NCBI GenBank assembly: GCA_913774725.1
Contig: CAJYIG010000252.1
Location: 1-7,532, forward strand
DNA: 7,532 bases
Direction of reading: 5' to 3'
Source of the DNA: an uncultured Curtobacterium sp.
Lineage (GTDB): Bacteria; Actinomycetota; Actinomycetes; Actinomycetales; Microbacteriaceae
Made by a program: the position numbers and the translations under genes. How positions within the stretch are numbered: position 1 is the stretch's first letter; each line of letters opens with the position of its first letter. Shown here in pieces: positions 1 to 6,935 of the stretch. The notes beneath the pieces are model-generated. The model worked only from the letters and a program-made list of their open reading frames with translations, did no database searches and was not told the origin of the DNA.

Positions 1-44
1 CCCCCCCCCCCGCGCCTCCAGGACGTGGTGACGCTGGTGCGTCG
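1..44. other. Spacer downstream of the sugar permease, with an edge C-run
   Basis: The window opens with 11 consecutive C residues, followed by CGCGCCTCCAGG and a short spacer up to the stop codon of the permease. Read on the minus strand, the permease is followed by CCTGGAGGCGCG and then at least 11 G. This could be the first arm of a terminator hairpin whose second arm lies outside the window, but that cannot be tested here. No gene is visible. Confidence 0.4.
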
Positions 45-1484
45 TTACTTGGCGGACACCGTGTCACCCTCGGCCGTGATGCCCATCTCCTCGAGGGAGC
101 GGCCCTTCGTCTCCGGGATCTTCGCGATGACGAAGAACAGCGAGAGCAGGGCGAACAGCGCGTAGATGCCGTACGTGACCGTCAGGTTGAAGCCGGACAG
201 GACCGGGAAGGAGATCGTGACGAGGAAGTTCGCGACCCAGTTGGCGGCCGAGCCGACACCGAGCGCGGTCGCGCGGATGCGGTTCGGGAACATCTCGCCG
301 AGCAGGACCCACATGAGCGGACCCCAGGTGGCGCCGAACGACACGACGAACAGGTTCGCGAAGATCAGCGCGATGATGCCCCACGAGCCGGGCAGGCTCG
401 GGGCGCCGTCGACGATGGTGGCCTGCGAGAACGCGATCGCGACCATGGTCAGCGAGACGAACATGCCCGTCGAACCGGCGACGAGCAGCGGCTTCCGACC
501 GAGCTTGTCCACCGTGAAGATCGCGATGAACGTGACCGCCACGTTGACCACCGAGGTGATCGTCGAGATGAGGAACGAGTCGCTCTCCTTGAACCCGACG
601 GCCTGCCAGAGCGTCGTCGAGTAGTAGAAGATCACGTTGATGCCGACGAACTGCTGCAGCACGGCGAGGATGATGCCGACCCAGACGATGGGCTGCAGGC
701 CGAAGCGGTTGCCGCGGATGGAGCCCTTCTTCTCGTTCGCTTCCTTCTTGATGCCGTCCTGGATCTCCTCCAGGCTCGTGTTCACGGTGTCGCGCGGCAC
801 GATCTTGCCCATCACGTCGCGGGCGTCGTCGGTGCGACCCTTCGAGAGCAGGAAGCGCGGGGACTCCGGGAGCGTGATCGCGAGCACGCCGTAGACGACC
901 GACGGCACGACGCCGACCAGGAACATCCAGCGCCAGGCGGCGAGGCCGAGGACCTGCTCCGAGGCGCCGCCGGCGGTCACCGCGAAGATCTGGTCGGAGA
1001 GCAGCGCGGCGAAGATGCCGAGCGTGATGGCGAGCTGCTGGAACGACGCCAGACGGCCGCGGATCGCTTTCGGGGAGACCTCGGAGATGTACGCGGGGGC
1101 GATGACCGACGCGGTACCGATGCCGAGGCCGCCGACCAGACGCCAGATGACGAGGTCCCAGGTCGCGAACGCGAAGGCCGAGCCGATCGAGCTCACGAAG
1201 AACAGCACTGCGGCCCAGAACATGACGCGGGTGCGGCCCCACCGGTCGGCCAGGCGGCCGGCGAAGTAGGCACCGAAGGCACAGCCGATGAGCGCGGAGG
1301 CGACCGCGAAGCCGCTGGCGGCCTCGGACAGGCCGAACTCGCCCTTGATCGCGTCGACGGCTCCGTTGATGACGGAGGAGTCGAATCCGAAGAGGAAGCC
1401 GCCGACTGCCGCCGCGATGGCGAACAGGGTGACCTTCCCCTTGAACGCACGGTCCTCGCCGTGCTGGGTGGACGTGTTCGACAC
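45..1484 (-). CDS. Sugar porter family MFS transporter (sugar:H+ symporter type)
   Basis: A 479-residue, 12-helix inner-membrane permease of the MFS sugar porter family (XylE/GalP/IolT-like), probably importing a monosaccharide or polyol with protons. Family motifs are all present: GRLADRWGRTR in the loop after helix 2 (about 77-87), WRLVGGLGIGTAS (114-126), PESPRFLL (206-213), QQFVGINVIFYY (277-288), VDKLGRKP (325-332), GPLMWVLLGEMFPNRIR (388-404) and the closing PETKGRSLEEM (457-467). Q277, Q278, N283 and W392 match sugar-contacting positions known from XylE. The length is normal for the family (about 450-490). The GTG start at 1484 is chosen because CCTGGAG lies 4 nt upstream and the protein then begins just ahead of helix 1. 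The frame stays open far upstream through the spacer repeats, but that extension would be Arg/Pro-rich and unlike any permease. The substrate cannot be read from sequence. It lies where rpsB-tsf sits in related actinobacterial neighbourhoods. Confidence 0.93.
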   Translation of the reverse strand: MSNTSTQHGEDRAFKGKVTLFAIAAAVGGFLFGFDSSVINGAVDAIKGEFGLSEAASGFAVASALIGCAFGAYFAGRLADRWGRTRVMFWAAVLFFVSSIGSAFAFATWDLVIWRLVGGLGIGTASVIAPAYISEVSPKAIRGRLASFQQLAITLGIFAALLSDQIFAVTAGGASEQVLGLAAWRWMFLVGVVPSVVYGVLAITLPESPRFLLSKGRTDDARDVMGKIVPRDTVNTSLEEIQDGIKKEANEKKGSIRGNRFGLQPIVWVGIILAVLQQFVGINVIFYYSTTLWQAVGFKESDSFLISTITSVVNVAVTFIAIFTVDKLGRKPLLVAGSTGMFVSLTMVAIAFSQATIVDGAPSLPGSWGIIALIFANLFVVSFGATWGPLMWVLLGEMFPNRIRATALGVGSAANWVANFLVTISFPVLSGFNLTVTYGIYALFALLSLFFVIAKIPETKGRSLEEMGITAEGDTVSAK

Positions 1485-1528
1485 GGTGCTCCAGGTTTCT
1501 TGCCGCCGTGCTGGGTGGCGCACGGTGC
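1457..1528. repeat. Imperfect direct duplication around the permease start codon
   Basis: The 15-mer CGCCGTGCTGGGTGG occurs at 1457-1471 and again at 1504-1518. Each copy is followed by CACGGTGC, at 1482-1489 and 1521-1528. The second copy lacks 8 bp of the intervening sequence. On the minus strand the two copies read GGAGCACCGTG (true start, GTG at 1484) and GGGGCACCGTG (GTG at 1523). The outer GTG is in frame, 13 codons upstream of the chosen start, so it is an alternative start with a weaker G-rich ribosome-binding stretch. Confidence 0.7.
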
Positions 1529-1980
1529 CCCGGCGGTCGGCTGGTTCGCCGTCCGAGCGGCGTTGCGTGTTCCGGAGCGGCCCCGACTGTACTCGCTGGC
1601 GGCTCGCGGGGCACATCGGGGTGCGGCGGTGGCGCGGCGGGGCGCTGGGTCGCGCGGTCGGGCGGCGCGGCGGGGCGCTGGGTCGCGCGGTCGGGCGGCG
1701 CGGCGGGGCGCTGGGTCGCGCGGTCGGGTGGCGTGGCGGGGCGCTGGGTCGCGCGGTCGGGTGGCGTGGTCGGGTGGCGTGGTTGCGCGATCGCGCGCGG
1801 TCTTCGACGTTGCGCGTGTCGATCGACGCGCGCTGTGTCGCGTTCGACGGTCGGGTCGGACACGAGCGCGGCGCCGCACTGATCACGGACGTTCCTGCAC
1901 AGTCCGGGCGGCAGCGGCCAACGTCCCCAGGTCGGCCCACCGGCACCCGCGCGCCCGGCCGGTGCCGTCACGCTCGACAC
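1485..1980. other. Divergent gene-free spacer between the permease and the M23 gene
   Basis: This 496-bp stretch separates two divergently transcribed genes and must hold the promoters for both. It contains a partial duplication of the permease start region, a block of 33-bp tandem repeats and GC-rich unique sequence. Reading frames are open across it on both strands, but their translations are Arg/Pro/Ala/Gly-rich strings with no recognisable domain, as expected of G/C-biased non-coding DNA. A weak candidate -10 for the permease is TACAGT on the minus strand (1586-1591), with no convincing -35. I found no clear promoter for the M23 gene. Confidence 0.6.
1628..1759. repeat. 33-bp tandem repeat, four full units
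   Basis: Four head-to-tail 33-bp units start at 1628, 1661, 1694 and 1727. Units 2 and 3 are identical; unit 1 differs at one position and unit 4 at two (C to T at unit positions 3 and 8). All share the core GGCGCTGGGTCGCGCGGTCG. A deleted partial unit (GGTGGCGTGG from 1760) and a decayed one (from 1772) follow. The period is a multiple of three, so an 11-residue repeat (RPTARPSAPPR type) appears in one minus-strand frame, but there is no sign that it is translated. It lies about 145 bp upstream of the permease start. Confidence 0.9.
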
Positions 1981-2580
1981 ATGCGCCGGTCACCGCTCCT
2001 CCCCCGCCGGCAGGTCGGCTTCCTCGTCCTGCTGGTCGCACTCGTCGTCGTGCTCGTCGGCCCGCTGCTGCCGGCGCGACCGGCGGCCGTCGGGGCTGGG
2101 ACGGCCCGGGCGGGGACGGTCCGGGCGGCGGGACCGGTCGCCGCCGAGGACGACCCGGCGTCCCCGTGGGTGTGGCCGACGGGGACGCACGAGGTCGTCC
2201 GACCATGGGAGGCACCTGCGGACGAGTACGCGGCGGGCCATCGCGGCATCGACCTGGCAGCGCCCCTCGGGGCGCCCACGGTCGCGGTGGCGGACGGCAC
2301 GGTGTCCTTTGCCGGACAGGTCGCCGGTCGCGGGGTCGTGACGATCGACCACGGCGACGGCCTCGCGAGCACGCTGGACTCGGTCGAGCCCTCGGTGTCG
2401 ACGGGCGAGACGGTCCAGCAGGGCGCGGCGGTCGGGGTCGTCGCCGTCGGCCACTGTCCCGCCACCGACCCGTGCGTGCACCTCGGCGCCAGGGTCGACG
2501 GACGGTACGTCGATCCGCTGCCGTTCCTGCCACCGGCTGCCTGGCCGGTGCTGCTCCCCGAGTCGGCGTGGCCGGGGTGA
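1981..2580 (+). CDS. Degenerate M23/LytM-domain protein, membrane-anchored or exported
   Basis: A 199-residue protein. Basic residues and a hydrophobic segment (about 12-30) form a signal peptide or N-terminal anchor. An Ala/Gly-rich linker follows, then a LytM-like fold from about 62. The first metal motif is intact (H87-R-G-I-D91). The usual HxH motif is VHLGARVDG, keeping H167 but with Gly at 169 in place of the zinc-binding His. The usual YGHL segment is STLDS, without its His. Known M23 enzymes need those residues, so peptidoglycan cleavage is doubtful; a regulatory or structural cell-envelope role, as for EnvC/NlpD, is an inference. Two cysteines (C159, C165) flank the motif and could form a disulfide outside the membrane. 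It corresponds in position and orientation to Rv2891 of M. tuberculosis. ATG at 1981 is the only sensible start before the signal segment, although no ribosome-binding site precedes it, so leaderless translation is possible. Confidence 0.85.
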   Translation: MRRSPLLPRRQVGFLVLLVALVVVLVGPLLPARPAAVGAGTARAGTVRAAGPVAAEDDPASPWVWPTGTHEVVRPWEAPADEYAAGHRGIDLAAPLGAPTVAVADGTVSFAGQVAGRGVVTIDHGDGLASTLDSVEPSVSTGETVQQGAAVGVVAVGHCPATDPCVHLGARVDGRYVDPLPFLPPAAWPVLLPESAWPG

Positions 2581-2597
2581 CCCGCGGCGACGGTTCC

Positions 2598-2613
2598 CGG
2601 CTACCGTGAGCCG
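2598..2613. terminator. Weak hairpin between convergent genes
   Basis: CGGCT (2598-2602) pairs with AGCCG (2609-2613) around a 6-nt loop, inside the 40-bp gap between the converging M23 and xerC genes. It could terminate transcription from either side, but the stem is only 5 bp and there is no T-tract on either strand. Confidence 0.25.
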
Positions 2614-2620
2614 ACGATGG

Positions 2621-3634
2621 TCAGGCGCGGGGGTGTGCCGTCCGGTACACCTCGCGGAGACGCGCCGACGACACGTGCGTGTACACCTGCGTCGTCCCGA
2701 GGCTCGCGTGTCCGAGGAGTTCCTGCACGGCGCGGAGATCTGCTCCCCCGTCGAGCAGGTGCGTGGCCGCGGTGTGCCGGAAGGTGTGCGGCCCGCTCGG
2801 CCCCGCACCGGGCAGGTCCGCGAGCGCCCGCGCGACCACGCGGTACACGCTCCGGACACCGAGCCGGCCGCCCCGATCACCGAGGAACAGCGCGTCGTCA
2901 GCGGCTCGGGCGGCTCCGGCGGTCGCGCCGACTCGAGCGGCTCCGGCCGCGCGAGCAGTCCCGTCTGCTCCAGCGCTCCCGGCAGTCCCGGCGGCTCGCG
3001 CCGCCAAGGCCGGGCGCCCACGGTCGAGCCACGCCTCGAGCGCGTCCCGTGCCGGGACCCCGAAGGGCACCACGCGCTCCTTGCCACCCTTGCCGAGCAC
3101 CCGGACGGTCAGTCGTGAACGGTCGAGGTCGTCGACGTCGATGCCGACGAGTTCGCTGACCCGGATGCCCGCGGCGTAGAGCAGCTCGACGACCGCCAGG
3201 TCCCGCAGCGCCCCGGGGTCGTCCGTCTCCGCGCGGGCAGCGAGTCCGTCGAGCACCGTCCGGACCTGGTCCGTCGAGACGACCCGCGGCAGGTGTCCGG
3301 CCCCCTTCGGCGCGCGGAGCCGCACGGCCGGGTCGGTGTCGAGCAGTCCGCTCTCGCTCGCCCAGCGGGTGAAGGCGCGGACCGAGGACGACCGGCGGGC
3401 GATGGTCGACCGGGCGAGCCCCCGCTGGTCGGCGTCCCAGAGCCAGTCACGCAGGACCTCGAGACCGAGGCCGCGGGCGGCGTCGATCCCCCGCTCGGCG
3501 GCGAACAGCACGAGCTGGTCGAGATCGTTCGCGTAGGCGCGCACGGTCTGCTCGCTGAGGCCGCGTGCGCCACGGACGTGGTCGAGGAACGACTCCACCA
3601 CCGCCACGAGCCGTCCGTCTGCCTGCGCCTCCAC
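2621..3634 (-). CDS. xerC: Tyrosine recombinase XerC/XerD type
   Basis: A 337-residue site-specific recombinase that would act with a XerD-type partner at dif sites to resolve chromosome dimers. The N-terminal SAM-like core-binding domain spans about 8-105 and the catalytic domain about 115-332. The full active-site set is visible: R158 (AAGIRVSEL), K182 ([10 protein letters not shown]), H283 and R286 ([12 protein letters not shown]), H309 ([11 protein letters not shown]) and nucleophile Y318. Spacings R-K (24), H-R (3), R-H (23) and H-Y (9) equal those of E. coli XerD, but K182 to H283 is about 29 residues longer because of an Ala/Gly/Arg-rich insert at about 208-246. The GTG start at 3634 is the first available: an in-frame TAG lies four codons upstream. 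Its ribosome-binding site (GGGG) is only 2 nt away, so one of the GTGs at codons 10, 12 or 13 could be used instead. It is the last gene of the operon, 25 bp after dprA. Synteny supports a housekeeping Xer rather than a phage integrase. Confidence 0.93.
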   Translation of the reverse strand: MEAQADGRLVAVVESFLDHVRGARGLSEQTVRAYANDLDQLVLFAAERGIDAARGLGLEVLRDWLWDADQRGLARSTIARRSSSVRAFTRWASESGLLDTDPAVRLRAPKGAGHLPRVVSTDQVRTVLDGLAARAETDDPGALRDLAVVELLYAAGIRVSELVGIDVDDLDRSRLTVRVLGKGGKERVVPFGVPARDALEAWLDRGRPALAARAAGTAGSAGADGTARAAGAARVGATAGAARAADDALFLGDRGGRLGVRSVYRVVARALADLPGAGPSGPHTFRHTAATHLLDGGADLRAVQELLGHASLGTTQVYTHVSSARLREVYRTAHPRA

Positions 3635-3659
3635 GACCCCAGGCTAGGCGCGTTCCCGG

Positions 3660-4916
3660 TCACGACCTGGCCCAACCGCCGACGGTGTGCTGGACGAGGC
3701 CCTGCAACTCGGCCAGCGCGAGCGCGTCCACCACCGCTCCGGTGGACATGCCCGAGCGGACGGCGATCTCCTGTTCCCCGAGCGCCCGCCGCCCCAGAGC
3801 GTCGAGCACCCGTACCACCTCGGGGTCCTGCCGCCCACCGCCGAGCGGCTCGTCGCCGAGCGGCTCGCCACCATGTCGGGTCGACCGGCCCCGGACGGAC
3901 CGACCGTGTGCCCCGAGCACGGCGTCGACGGGATCACCCGGCCCCACCACGATCTGGGCACGGCCTTGGGCGACGAGTCGGTGGCACCCCACCGAGGCGG
4001 ACGACGAGAACGCACCCGGCACGGCGAACACGGGCCGACCGAGCTGGGCGGCGTGGTGCGCGGTGTTCAGTGCTCCGGACCGGGCGCCGGCCTCGACCAC
4101 GACGGTCGCCGCGCCGAGCGCCGCGATGAGCCGGTTGCGCGCCAGGAACCGCCACCGCGTCGGTCGGGTCCCCGGCGGCGACTCCGCCACCAGCGTCCCC
4201 TGACGAGCCACGTTGCGCAGCAGCTCGACGTTGCCGGTCGGGTAGAGCTGGTCGATCCCGCCCGCCAGGACCGCCACCGTCGGCGCGCCCGCAGCGACGG
4301 CGACCCGGTGCGCGGTGGCGTCGATGCCGTACGCCCCACCGCTGACCACCGTGCAGCCGGCATCGGCAGCGGCCGAGGCGATCTCCGCCGTCGCCTCCGC
4401 CCCGGCCACGGTGTTCGCACGTGAACCGACCACCGCCAGCGCCGGCTCGCGACCCCGCCGTCCCGAGCGTGTCCACAGCACGACCGGCGCGTGCGGGCCG
4501 AGGTCGTCGACGGCTCCCGGCCAGGATGCGGTCCCGGGGACGACGAGCCGCGCGCCGACGGCACGTGCCGCATCGAGCGTCGCGAGGACGTCGACCCTCC
4601 CGAGCCGCGGCCCCCACCGTTCCAGAGCCACCCGCACCGTCTCGGCGAGGGTCGCCGGGGACTCGGCGCCGGGGACGGCTGCGTCGGTGCACGCGTCGAG
4701 CAGGCCCTCCGGCCCGTCGTCCAGGGCTGCTCGCACCAGTGCGAAAGAGCGTTCGGCGCCGAGTGCCTGCACGAGCAGCCCGGCGACCGAGTCACCGGGC
4801 TCCACGACCGTTGACCACGCCACGCGCGCTGCTGCCTCGACCAGGTCGACGGCATCACCGCTGCCCCGGCCCAGGGCCGTCGCGGTCGTCCCGAGCAGGT
4901 CCTGCGCCCCGTTCAC
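3660..4916 (-). CDS. dprA: DNA-processing protein DprA
   Basis: A 418-residue DprA (Smf). In model bacteria it binds incoming single-stranded DNA in the cytoplasm and loads RecA during transformation. The central Rossmann-like domain is well conserved: AVVGSRANT (161-169), VVSGGAYGIDATAHR (190-204), VLAGGIDQLYPTGN (216-229), FLARNRLIAAL (257-267) and ARSGALNTAHHA (278-289). The N-terminal part (about 1-130) fits the usual helical extension. A Gly/Arg-rich linker (about 335-362), including a short GEPLGDEPLGG duplication, leads to a C-terminal winged-helix domain (about 365-412, DprA DML1-like). The GTG start at 4916 overlaps the comM stop as GTGA, implying translational coupling, with GGGG 6 nt upstream. 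The frame continues upstream only as the antisense shadow of comM. Competence is not established for most Actinobacteria that carry dprA, so its role here may be general recombination. Confidence 0.95.
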   Translation of the reverse strand: MNGAQDLLGTTATALGRGSGDAVDLVEAAARVAWSTVVEPGDSVAGLLVQALGAERSFALVRAALDDGPEGLLDACTDAAVPGAESPATLAETVRVALERWGPRLGRVDVLATLDAARAVGARLVVPGTASWPGAVDDLGPHAPVVLWTRSGRRGREPALAVVGSRANTVAGAEATAEIASAAADAGCTVVSGGAYGIDATAHRVAVAAGAPTVAVLAGGIDQLYPTGNVELLRNVARQGTLVAESPPGTRPTRWRFLARNRLIAALGAATVVVEAGARSGALNTAHHAAQLGRPVFAVPGAFSSSASVGCHRLVAQGRAQIVVGPGDPVDAVLGAHGRSVRGRSTRHGGEPLGDEPLGGGRQDPEVVRVLDALGRRALGEQEIAVRSGMSTGAVVDALALAELQGLVQHTVGGWARS

Positions 4917-6433
4917 AGTGCACCCCGGAGGGCGAGGGCCTCGCGCACGTGCTGCCCGCCCGGCCGGTCGTCGCCCTGCAGGTCGGCGAGCGTCCACGCG
5001 AGGCGCATGGTCCGGTCCCAGCCGCGCATGGTCAGCGTGCCGAGGTCGAGTGCCCGGTCCAGCATCGTGGTCGCACCGGGCTCCGCCCGACCGGGGCCTC
5101 GGAGCCACGCCCCGGACACCTCGGCGTTGCGCGACCACCCCGTGCCGCCGAGCCGCGTGCGCATGGCGTGCTGTGCCGCCTCGACGGTCGCCCGTGCCTC
5201 GGCCGTCGTGGGCGTCGTCCCGTCCTCGCCGCGGATCAGTCCGGTGGTCACCCGCGGCACGCGCACCCGGATGTCGATCCGGTCGAGCAGCGGCCCGGAC
5301 ATCCGACCGAGGTACCGACGGACGGTTGCCGGCGGGCACTCGCAGGGCTGCCGTGGCGACCCCGCGTTGCCGCAGGGACAGGGGTTCGCCGCGAGCACGA
5401 CCTGACAGCGTGCGGGGAACTCGGCGGCGCCGGCAGCGCGGTGCACGGTGATCCGGCCGGACTCCAGCGGCTGCCGGAGCGCGTCGAGCACCGCACGCGG
5501 GAACTCGGGCGCTTCGTCGAGGAACAGCACGCCCCGGGTCGCGCGGGACACGGCACCCGGCCGCACCGTGCCCGACCCGCCGCCGATCAGGGACACGGCG
5601 GACGCCGAGTGGTGCGGAGCCTCCCACGGTGGTCTGGTGGTCCACGAGGCGACACCGTGCCCGGCGACCGACCGCACCGCCGCGACCTCGAGCGCCGCGT
5701 CGTCGTCGAGGTCCGGGAGCAGGCCCGGGAGCCGCTCGGCGAGCATGGTCTTCCCGGCGCCGGGCGGCCCGACGAGCAGGGCGTGGTGGCCGCCGGCGGC
5801 CGCGGCCACGATCGCCCGGACACCGGTCGGGTTGCCGACGACCTCGGACAGCTCGGCGACGGGCGTCCGTTCGGGGAGCACCGGCGGCGCGGCGACCGGC
5901 GCGACGTCCACCGACGGGAGGAGCGCCCCGGCGTCGATCGCCGCCGCCCGGAGCGAGTCCACCGCACGGACCTCCACGCCGCGCACGAACCGTGCTTCGT
6001 CCGCGTTGCCGGTGGGCAGCACGACCCGCTCGGCTCCGGCGTCCCGCGCCGCGAGGACCATCGGGACGACGCCGGGCACGGGCCGGAGCCGTCCGTCGAG
6101 CCCGAGCTCCCCGATGTACACCACGCGCTCGCTGACCCGCGGCGCGACGTCGGCACCGGCGAGCACGGCCATGGCGATCGCGAGGTCGAACCCGGACCCC
6201 CGCTTCGGGATCGCCGCCGGCGTCAGGTTCACGGTGATCCGCCTGGCCGGCAGCGGTGCTCCCGCGTTCGCCGCCGCTGCTCGCACCCGCTCCCGGGCCT
6301 CGCCCAACGAGGTGTCCGGCAGCCCGATGATGCTGAAGGCGGGCAGCTGGCTCGTCAGGTGCGCCTCGACCTCGATCCGTCGCCCGGTCACGCCGAGCAG
6401 GGCGACCGCGGCGGACCGACCGATGCCGGTCAC
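4913..6433 (-). CDS. comM: YifB/ComM family Mg-chelatase-like AAA+ ATPase
   Basis: A 506-residue full-length ComM/YifB protein. In Gram-negative relatives it is a hexameric helicase that drives branch migration during recombination of transforming DNA. An N-terminal Lon-protease-like fold of the ChlI type spans about 1-170 (LPAFSIIGLPD at 30-40; GSGFDLAIAMAVL at 79-91; YIGELGLDGRLRPV at 106-119). The AAA+ core follows, with Walker A GPPGAGKT (222-229), Walker B GVLFLDEAPEF (301-311), a four-cysteine cluster of the zinc type (C352, C354, C364, C366, NPCPCGN) and an arginine in PLLDRIDIRV (381-390). The Mg-chelatase C-terminal domain ends the protein. The GTG start at 6433 overlaps the yraN stop (GTGA), with GGGG 5 nt upstream; the stop overlaps the dprA start in the same way. 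All key ATPase residues are intact, so the protein should be active. Confidence 0.96.
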   Translation of the reverse strand: MTGIGRSAAVALLGVTGRRIEVEAHLTSQLPAFSIIGLPDTSLGEARERVRAAAANAGAPLPARRITVNLTPAAIPKRGSGFDLAIAMAVLAGADVAPRVSERVVYIGELGLDGRLRPVPGVVPMVLAARDAGAERVVLPTGNADEARFVRGVEVRAVDSLRAAAIDAGALLPSVDVAPVAAPPVLPERTPVAELSEVVGNPTGVRAIVAAAAGGHHALLVGPPGAGKTMLAERLPGLLPDLDDDAALEVAAVRSVAGHGVASWTTRPPWEAPHHSASAVSLIGGGSGTVRPGAVSRATRGVLFLDEAPEFPRAVLDALRQPLESGRITVHRAAGAAEFPARCQVVLAANPCPCGNAGSPRQPCECPPATVRRYLGRMSGPLLDRIDIRVRVPRVTTGLIRGEDGTTPTTAEARATVEAAQHAMRTRLGGTGWSRNAEVSGAWLRGPGRAEPGATTMLDRALDLGTLTMRGWDRTMRLAWTLADLQGDDRPGGQHVREALALRGAL

Positions 6434-6783
6434 AGGATCCCCGTCAGGTGCTCGACGCCGAACCGGTCACCGGCGACGTGCACCGCCACCGCATCGAGGC
6501 GGACAGCCGCAGCGCGCGTGTCCGGGTGCGCCGCGAACCACATCGGCACCAGCTGACGGAGCCGCGCGGTCTTCGTCGCGGTGATCGCCTCGAACGGGTG
6601 CCCCGTGCCGGTCCCCGCCCGCGTCTTGACCTCGACGAAGACCAGGGTCCGTCCGTGCCAGGCGATGACGTCGACCTCGCCGCGGGCGCACCGCCAGTTC
6701 CGCTCCACCAACCGGTACCCGCGCGCCGTGAGCCATTCCACCGCGCGGTCCTCGCCGTACGCACCGAGAGTTCGTCGTTCCAT
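6430..6783 (-). CDS. yraN: YraN/UPF0102 family protein, predicted nuclease fold
   Basis: A 117-residue protein of UPF0102, normal in length for the family. It begins RRTLGAYGEDRAVEWL, the usual family opening, and carries GEVDVI (E36, D38) and FVEVKTR (E51, K53), which together form the PD-(D/E)xK nuclease signature resembling Holliday-junction resolvases. The biochemical function of the family is unsettled; a DNA-cleavage or DNA-binding role is inferred from the fold and from its constant pairing with comM and dprA. The ATG at 6783 is chosen because GGAGG (6791-6795) sits 7 nt upstream and the family N-terminus starts here. It is the first gene of the operon and overlaps comM by 4 bp. Confidence 0.92.
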   Translation of the reverse strand: MERRTLGAYGEDRAVEWLTARGYRLVERNWRCARGEVDVIAWHGRTLVFVEVKTRAGTGTGHPFEAITATKTARLRQLVPMWFAAHPDTRAAAVRLDAVAVHVAGDRFGVEHLTGIL

Positions 6784-6886
6784 GTCGTTGCCTCCACCGA
6801 CGACGATGCGGCAATGCAGCCGGTGCAATCCCGTGGACGACAGATCTGTGGACGAGCACTTGCGATGAGAATGTTGTGCAGGAATG
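6784..6886 (-). promoter_or_regulatory. Upstream region of the yraN-comM-dprA-xerC operon
   Basis: This 103-bp stretch lies between the lsr2 terminator and yraN and should hold the operon promoter, but I see no convincing -10/-35 pair. Visible elements are GGAGG at 6791-6795; a perfect 10-bp palindrome ACAGATCTGT (6840-6849); a direct repeat GTGGACGA at 6833-6840 and 6848-6855 flanking it; and, at 6868-6888, a motif with AGAATGT, TGCAG and AATGAC blocks that resembles one upstream of lsr2. Confidence 0.45.
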
Positions 6887-6925
6887 ACGAGACCCCGGAT
6901 GCCGTCAGGACATCCGGGGTCTCGT
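6887..6925 (-). terminator. Hairpin terminator of lsr2
   Basis: A perfect 15-bp inverted repeat (6887-6901 pairing with 6911-6925; core GAGACCCCGGATG) encloses a 9-nt loop. It starts 10 bp beyond the lsr2 stop codon. The stem is GC-rich and only weakly followed by T on the minus strand (GTCATTCC), a form common in high-GC Actinobacteria. It separates lsr2 transcription from the yraN operon. Confidence 0.85.
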
Positions 6926-6935
6926 GTTCCTTGCG

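Noticed and set aside
1628..1759. CRISPR array
   Set aside because: The units abut with no unique spacers, and there are no cas genes.
1485..1946. N-terminal extension of the permease through the spacer, to give a 633-residue protein
   Set aside because: The extension is Arg/Pro-rich and made largely from the 33-bp repeats. MFS permeases begin close to helix 1, and a ribosome-binding site precedes the GTG at 1484.
64..1980. Second long minus-strand frame overlapping the permease
   Set aside because: The translation is low-complexity Arg/Pro/His-rich and lies in a shifted frame of the conserved permease.
1883..2533. Minus-strand frames opposite the M23 gene
   Set aside because: Their translations are low-complexity, whereas the plus strand has a signal peptide and a recognisable LytM fold.
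2621..3634. Phage or integrative-element integrase
   Set aside because: Catalytic spacing, length and the dprA/comM/yraN neighbourhood match housekeeping XerC. No attachment site, tRNA or phage gene is nearby.
4917..5645. Longer N-terminus for dprA
   Set aside because: The frame upstream of 4916 is the antisense-like shadow of comM with no DprA-like sequence. The GTGA overlap gives a natural start.
4421..6556. Long plus-strand open frame of about 711 codons opposite comM and dprA
   Set aside because: It is antisense to two clearly conserved genes, has an Arg/Pro/Gly-rich translation with no domain, and reflects third-position GC bias.
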